Below are positions 5,981 through 9,143 of a DNA stretch of 9,143 nucleotides, piece by piece (the stretch's first letter is position 1; each line of letters starts with the position of its first letter). The DNA is from DASSKO01 sp035690425 (GTDB lineage: Bacteria > Actinomycetota > Actinomycetes > Propionibacteriales > Nocardioidaceae). The stretch lies in assembly GCA_035690425.1 (NCBI GenBank), contig DASSKO010000137.1, forward strand, positions 1 through 9,143. The letters are read 5' to 3'. Both the position numbers and the translations under genes were made by a program. The notes below the pieces were generated by a model, which was not told where the DNA came from, did not search any database, and saw only the letters and a program-made list of their open reading frames with translations.

Positions 5981-6964
5981 ATGGCTGTTGTTCGTTCCCG
6001 AGTCCTCCCGGTCGTCGCCGCGGCCGTGCTGGTGGTCTGTGGTGGCACTGCCCCGGCCGTCGGCGCTCCGACCCACCCCTCGGTCGACGCAGCGCCCGCG
6101 ACGCGCTGGGAGTGGCCACTCGGGGGACGAGGACAGCCAGAGCCGCAGGTGGCCCGACCGTTCCAGCCCCCGCCGGAGCCCTGGTCGGCGGGCCACCGCG
6201 GCGTCGACCTGTCCGGGCTTCCCGGCCAGCCCGTTCGCGCGCCCGGGACGGGCGTGGTCACCCACGCCGCGCCCATCGCCGGCCGCGGGGTCGTGGTGAT
6301 CGAGGTCGGCGACCTGCGCACCTCGCTGGAGCCGGTGACGCCCGTGGTCGCAGCAGGCACCCCTGTCGAGCGCGGTGAGGTCATCGGCCACCTGCAGACC
6401 ACGGCGAGCCACTGCCTGCCCGGCACCTGCCTGCACTGGGGCGTGCTTCGGGGCGAGGAGTACCTCGACCCCCTACAGCTTCTGGGGTCCGGCGCCGCGG
6501 AGATCGTCCTCCTGCCGACCACCGGTCCGCCGCCGGAGCAGCGCTGGCCATCGGCCGTGTTCCCGGCCGGATTCGGCTCTCCCTCACCGACTCAGGAGGC
6601 GTCTCGGGTGATCGCGTTCGCGCGCGACCAGATCGGCGAGCCCTACGTCTGGGCGGCGGCCGGTCCGTCGGCCTGGGACTGCTCAGGGCTCACGATGGCG
6701 GCGTGGGCGGCGGCCGGGGTGTCACTTCCCCACTACAGCGCTGCGCAGTACGGCGCCGGCACGCCGGTGGCCGAGGGGGCGCTGCGGCCGGGGGACCTGG
6801 TCTTCTGGTCCGGCCTGCCGGGGGCACCGAGCACCATCTACCACGTCGGGCTCTACATCGGCGACGGGCAGATGATCCACGCCCCGCGCCCGGGCACGAG
6901 CGTGCGGGTGGAGTCGATCTACTCCTGGGCGCAGCCGAGCTTCTTCAGCCGCCCGCGCGCGTGA
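5981..6964 (+). CDS. Secreted peptidoglycan hydrolase: degenerate LytM/M23 domain fused to NlpC/P60 domain
   Basis: The protein (327 aa from the ATG at 5981) is predicted to act on the cell wall outside the membrane. It opens with a signal peptide (about 1-28: positive MAVVRSR, hydrophobic core, cleavage near AVG-A). C20 is not in a good lipobox. The LytM/M23-like domain (about 42-168) keeps the zinc ligands H72 and D76 (GHRGVDL) and H152. However, the HxH motif reads C150-L-H152 and the usual YxHL histidine is replaced in TSLEPV. After a Pro-rich linker (about 179-205), an NlpC/P60 endopeptidase domain (206-327) has C234 (WDCSG), H288 (HVGLYIG) and H300 at proper spacing, plus conserved Y222. 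Such enzymes cut stem peptides, often D-Glu/meso-DAP. An M23-like gene next to rpsB is usual in actinobacteria; the NlpC/P60 fusion is less familiar to me. No Shine-Dalgarno is visible; a longer frame from 5837 lacks the signal peptide at its end. Confidence 0.9.
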   Translation: MAVVRSRVLPVVAAAVLVVCGGTAPAVGAPTHPSVDAAPATRWEWPLGGRGQPEPQVARPFQPPPEPWSAGHRGVDLSGLPGQPVRAPGTGVVTHAAPIAGRGVVVIEVGDLRTSLEPVTPVVAAGTPVERGEVIGHLQTTASHCLPGTCLHWGVLRGEEYLDPLQLLGSGAAEIVLLPTTGPPPEQRWPSAVFPAGFGSPSPTQEASRVIAFARDQIGEPYVWAAAGPSAWDCSGLTMAAWAAAGVSLPHYSAAQYGAGTPVAEGALRPGDLVFWSGLPGAPSTIYHVGLYIGDGQMIHAPRPGTSVRVESIYSWAQPSFFSRPRA

Positions 6965-6971
6965 GGTGTCG

Positions 6972-7000
6972 AGCCGGCCGTGCCCGTGCCCGTGGCCGCT
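6972..7000. terminator. Weak hairpin between convergent genes
   Basis: Between the stop of the NlpC/P60 gene (6964) and the stop of xerC (7000) lies an imperfect stem. AGC at 6972..6974 and GGCCGTG at 6976..6982 face CGTGGCC at 6991..6997 and GCT at 6998..7000, with one bulge and two G-U pairs. The loop is part of a hexamer run, GTGCCC-GTGCCC-GTGGCC. It could act as a bidirectional terminator in this 35-bp gap, but it lacks T-tracts and may be chance. Confidence 0.3.
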
Positions 7001-7953
7001 CAGGCGCGGGGGTGTGCCTGCTCGAACGCCTTGCGCAGCCGGTCGGCCGAGACATGGGTGTAGATCTGGGTGGTCGCCAACGATGCGTGCCCGAGCAGTT
7101 CCTGCACGCTGCGCAGGTCGGCGCCGCCTTCGAGCAAGTGGGTCGCGGCGGTGTGCCGCAGGCCGTGCGGGCCGACGTCGGGCGCTCCGGGTACGTCGGT
7201 CAGCCGGGCGTGCACCATCCGCCGCACCGCGCGCTGGTCGATGCGGCCGCCGCGCACACCCAGGAACAGCGCGGCGCCCGACGTCGGCGTGCACAGCGCC
7301 GGTCGCCCCCGCACTACCCACGCGTCCGTGGCCGACCCCGCGGGCGCGCCGTAGGGCACCGCCCGTTCCTTCCGCCCCTTGCCGAGCACGCGCACCACCC
7401 GACGTTCGTGGTCGAGGTCGTCGACATCGAGCCCACACAGCTCACCGACCCGGATGCCGGTGGCATACAGCAACTCGAGCATCGCCACGTCGCGCAGACC
7501 GACCGCACCGCCGTCGAGCGCCGCCTCCGTCGCGGCGTCGAGGAGCTGCCGCACCTCGTCGTGGCGCAGAGCCGGTGGCAGCGTTCGGCGGGCCTTCGGC
7601 GAGCCGAGCACCGCCCCGACGTCGGTGCCGGCGAGCCCGGTGCGGTGCATCCAGGCGGTGAACACGCGGGCGGCAGCAGCCCGGCGGGCGAGCGTGGTGC
7701 GCGCCTTGCCGCGGAGCTGTTGGTTCGCCAGCCAGCTGCGCAGCACGCGCACGTCCAGGCTGTCCACGCCGTGGTGCCCGAGCCGAGCGGCGTGCGCGAG
7801 CAGCGACTCGATGTCGGCGAGGTAGGCGGTCACGGTGTGCGGCGCCAAGTCACGCTCGGACACCAGATGACGCTCGTAGCGGGCCAGCGCGGTAGCGAAG
7901 GCCTCCGGCAGGGCAACGGCCTGCCCGGGCTCCTCCCGCGCCGGGTCGCTCAT
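7000..7953 (-). CDS. xerC: Tyrosine recombinase XerC
   Basis: XerC with XerD resolves chromosome dimers at dif during division, in the cytoplasm near FtsK. The protein is 317 aa from the ATG at 7953, close to the usual length of about 300. An N-terminal core-binding SAM-like domain (about 17-103) with RYERHLVSERDLAPHTVTAY is followed by the catalytic domain (about 123-310). The six expected residues are R168 (ATGIRVGEL), K192 (LGKGRKER), H263 and R266 (PHGLRHTAATH), H289 (LLGHASLATTQIYTH) and the nucleophile Y298. Their spacing matches E. coli XerD almost exactly. The gene is downstream of dprA on the same strand, a common actinobacterial pairing that supports the XerC rather than the integrase call. 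No Shine-Dalgarno is visible. The frame is open upstream to the dprA stop, but that stretch does not look like recombinase sequence. No dif-like site is seen in the window. Confidence 0.93.
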   Translation of the reverse strand: MSDPAREEPGQAVALPEAFATALARYERHLVSERDLAPHTVTAYLADIESLLAHAARLGHHGVDSLDVRVLRSWLANQQLRGKARTTLARRAAAARVFTAWMHRTGLAGTDVGAVLGSPKARRTLPPALRHDEVRQLLDAATEAALDGGAVGLRDVAMLELLYATGIRVGELCGLDVDDLDHERRVVRVLGKGRKERAVPYGAPAGSATDAWVVRGRPALCTPTSGAALFLGVRGGRIDQRAVRRMVHARLTDVPGAPDVGPHGLRHTAATHLLEGGADLRSVQELLGHASLATTQIYTHVSADRLRKAFEQAHPRA

Positions 7954-8140
7954 GGTGCGACTGTGCGTTGCCGGCGCTCGGACGACAAGCCGACGCGCCG
8001 ATGGCCGGTTCGCCGGTTCCGCACGCCGGTCGCACCGAGCCGTCACCGTGCGACTGCTACCGGCCGGCGGCGAGCTGTTCGCCCCACATGGCGCCGAGAC
8101 CTCGCGGCCGAGCAGGAGCGTGGGCCCTCGGCTCGGCCCC

Positions 8141-8184
8141 GTCGCCGGCACCTGAGCTGTCGCCGGCACCTGAGCTGTCGCCGG
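8141..8184 (-). repeat. 18-bp tandem repeat, about 2.4 copies, directly after the dprA stop
   Basis: The minus-strand unit CCGGCGACAGCTCAGGTG occurs twice without mismatch (8184..8167 and 8166..8149), followed by the first eight bases of a third copy (8148..8141). It begins on the base after the dprA TGA. The period is a multiple of three. The rest of the 231-bp dprA-xerC spacer (7954..8140) is GC-rich with no gene I can support. Confidence 0.9.
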
Positions 8185-9143
8185 TCAGCCGCCGAGGTCG
8201 GCACGGACCGTGTCGGAGAGCCGCCACCGGCCGTCCGCGCGCTGCACGAAGTCCTGCAGCAGCAGCCGCCCGAGCTTCAGCTCGGTCTCCTGCAGCGGCA
8301 GCCCGGCGGTGCGGGCGATTCGGGCGGCACCGACGGCGTGGACCGCAGGCACAGCCTCCAGCACCCGCTGGGCGATGTCGTCGAGCTGGTCGCGTGGACG
8401 GGTCTCCCCGTAGCGCAACGGAAGCATGTTGTCGCCGATCTGGGAGATCGACTCCAGCACCTCGTCGCCGTCGGTGACGACCACCGCCATGCCGGCCCGG
8501 AACATCTCGTGCACACCCGCGGACATCGACGACGTCACCGGTCCGGGCACTCCCATCACCGGCCGCAGCAGCTGCTGTGCCCAGCGTGCCGTGTTCAACG
8601 CACCGGAGCGCACCGCTGCCTCGACGACGACCGACCCGCAGGTCAGCGCTGCGATCAACCGGTTCCGGGTGAGGAAGCGGATGCGGCTCGGCGCGCTGCC
8701 CGGTGGCACCTCGCTGAGCACCAGGCCGCTTTCGGCGATCCGGTCGAGCAGCATCGAGTGGCCACGGGGATAGCTCACGTCGACACCGCACGCCAGCACC
8801 GCGACCGTCGGATCCTCCGCGGCGAGGGCGCCTCGGTGTGCCGCCACGTCGACGCCGTACGCCGCGCCCGAGATCACGGTGACCCCGCGGCGCGCGACGG
8901 CGTACCCGATCTCCCCGGCGACCTCGGTGCCGTAGCCGGTCGCGGCCCGGGAGCCGACGACCGCCACGGACCGGTCGCAGACGTCGGCCAGCGAGGCGTC
9001 GCCGCGCGCCCACAGGGCGATGGGCACACCCCCGCGGCGCACCTCGACCTCGCGCCCGCCGGGCCCGGTGGCCTTGCGCCGCTCCAGTGACAGCACTCCG
9101 GCAAGATCCTCCAGCCGAGGTGGCCACTCGTCGTCGCCGGGGC
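8185..9143 (-). CDS. dprA: DNA-processing protein DprA (N-terminus outside window)
   Basis: DprA protects incoming single-stranded DNA and loads RecA on it during natural transformation; it is kept in many bacteria not known to be competent. The visible 318 residues start in PGDDEWPPRLEDLAG and run to the natural stop; about 60 or more N-terminal residues should lie beyond the right edge. In fragment numbering, the Rossmann-like (DprA/SMF) core shows VVGSRAATGYG (61-71), SGAAYGVDVAAHRGAL (91-106), the RNRLIA segment (159-164) and VVEAAVRSGALNTA (172-185), all conserved DNA- and nucleotide-fold blocks. A winged-helix C-terminal domain follows (about 252-318, ending WRLSDTVRADLGG), as in many DprA proteins. 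A GTG at 9096 is only an internal codon, since homology continues upstream of it. It precedes xerC by 231 bp on the same strand. Confidence 0.95.
   Translation of the reverse strand, partial: PGDDEWPPRLEDLAGVLSLERRKATGPGGREVEVRRGGVPIALWARGDASLADVCDRSVAVVGSRAATGYGTEVAGEIGYAVARRGVTVISGAAYGVDVAAHRGALAAEDPTVAVLACGVDVSYPRGHSMLLDRIAESGLVLSEVPPGSAPSRIRFLTRNRLIAALTCGSVVVEAAVRSGALNTARWAQQLLRPVMGVPGPVTSSMSAGVHEMFRAGMAVVVTDGDEVLESISQIGDNMLPLRYGETRPRDQLDDIAQRVLEAVPAVHAVGAARIARTAGLPLQETELKLGRLLLQDFVQRADGRWRLSDTVRADLGG

Noticed and set aside
6038..6040. C20 of the secreted hydrolase as a lipoprotein cysteine
   Set aside because: The preceding residues LVV do not form a lipobox, and a better signal peptidase I site follows near AVGA.
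5674..6522. Minus-strand frame of 282 codons opposite the secreted hydrolase
   Set aside because: It is antisense to the signal peptide and M23 domain and runs through the rpsB promoter and leader. The composition is Arg/Pro/Gly shadow-like.
7000..7953. Phage or integrative-element integrase instead of XerC
   Set aside because: Length, active-site spacing close to XerD and the dprA neighbour all fit a housekeeping XerC. No att-like repeats, tRNA or phage genes are present.
8057..8089. Ten-codon ORF (MWGEQLAAGR) in the dprA-xerC spacer
   Set aside because: The ribosome-binding site is poor and distant, and nothing beyond the chance ATG and stop supports it.
6703..9090. A 795-codon open frame on the plus strand across xerC and dprA
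   Set aside because: It is entirely antisense to two genes with full catalytic and family motifs. Its translation is Arg/Gly/His-rich low-complexity sequence typical of shadow frames in very GC-rich DNA.
9094..9096. GTG as a dprA start
   Set aside because: The frame upstream continues with PGDDEWPPRL, which fits DprA, so the true start is beyond the right edge.

Overview
This window looks like an ordinary chromosomal housekeeping region from a high-GC actinobacterium. The evidence is the very GC-rich sequence with long antisense open frames, the gene order dprA-xerC / rpsB-tsf-pyrH-frr-cdsA-rlmN, the long acidic C-terminal tail on ribosomal protein S2, and an exported peptidoglycan-hydrolase gene divergent from rpsB. 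A member of the Propionibacteriales (Nocardioides-like) is a reasonable guess from protein flavour, but it is only a guess.

Layout. From right to left on the minus strand come dprA (N-terminus beyond the right edge), a 231-bp spacer with an 18-bp tandem repeat, and xerC. A single plus-strand gene (5981..6964) encodes a secreted protein that fuses a degenerate LytM/M23 domain to an intact-looking NlpC/P60 domain; it converges on xerC. It diverges from a translation and cell-envelope cluster on the minus strand: rpsB, tsf, pyrH, frr, cdsA, rlmN, and the first 29 codons of a DinB-like gene running off the left edge. The rpsB promoter and a hairpin-rich leader of about 180 nt lie in the 349-bp divergent spacer.

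How the genes fit together. rpsB, tsf, frr and rlmN serve the ribosome (S2, EF-Ts, recycling factor, 23S rRNA methylation at A2503). pyrH makes UDP, and cdsA makes CDP-diacylglycerol for phospholipids. dprA and xerC handle incoming single-stranded DNA and chromosome-dimer resolution. The cluster probably starts at the rpsB promoter. A strong hairpin after cdsA, followed by a possible -10 box right against the rlmN start, suggests rlmN may be a separate and perhaps leaderless unit.

I found no mobile element, CRISPR array, tRNA, rRNA or convincing undescribed system. The points worth a second look are regulatory (rpsB leader, rpsB-tsf hairpin, a short well-placed upstream ORF overlapping the pyrH start, the cdsA-rlmN hairpin), the LytM-NlpC fusion with altered LytM catalytic residues, and the tandem repeat directly behind the dprA stop. 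Three starts were settled from ribosome-binding sites or family length: frr at 2803, rpsB at 5631, and the secreted hydrolase at 5981.
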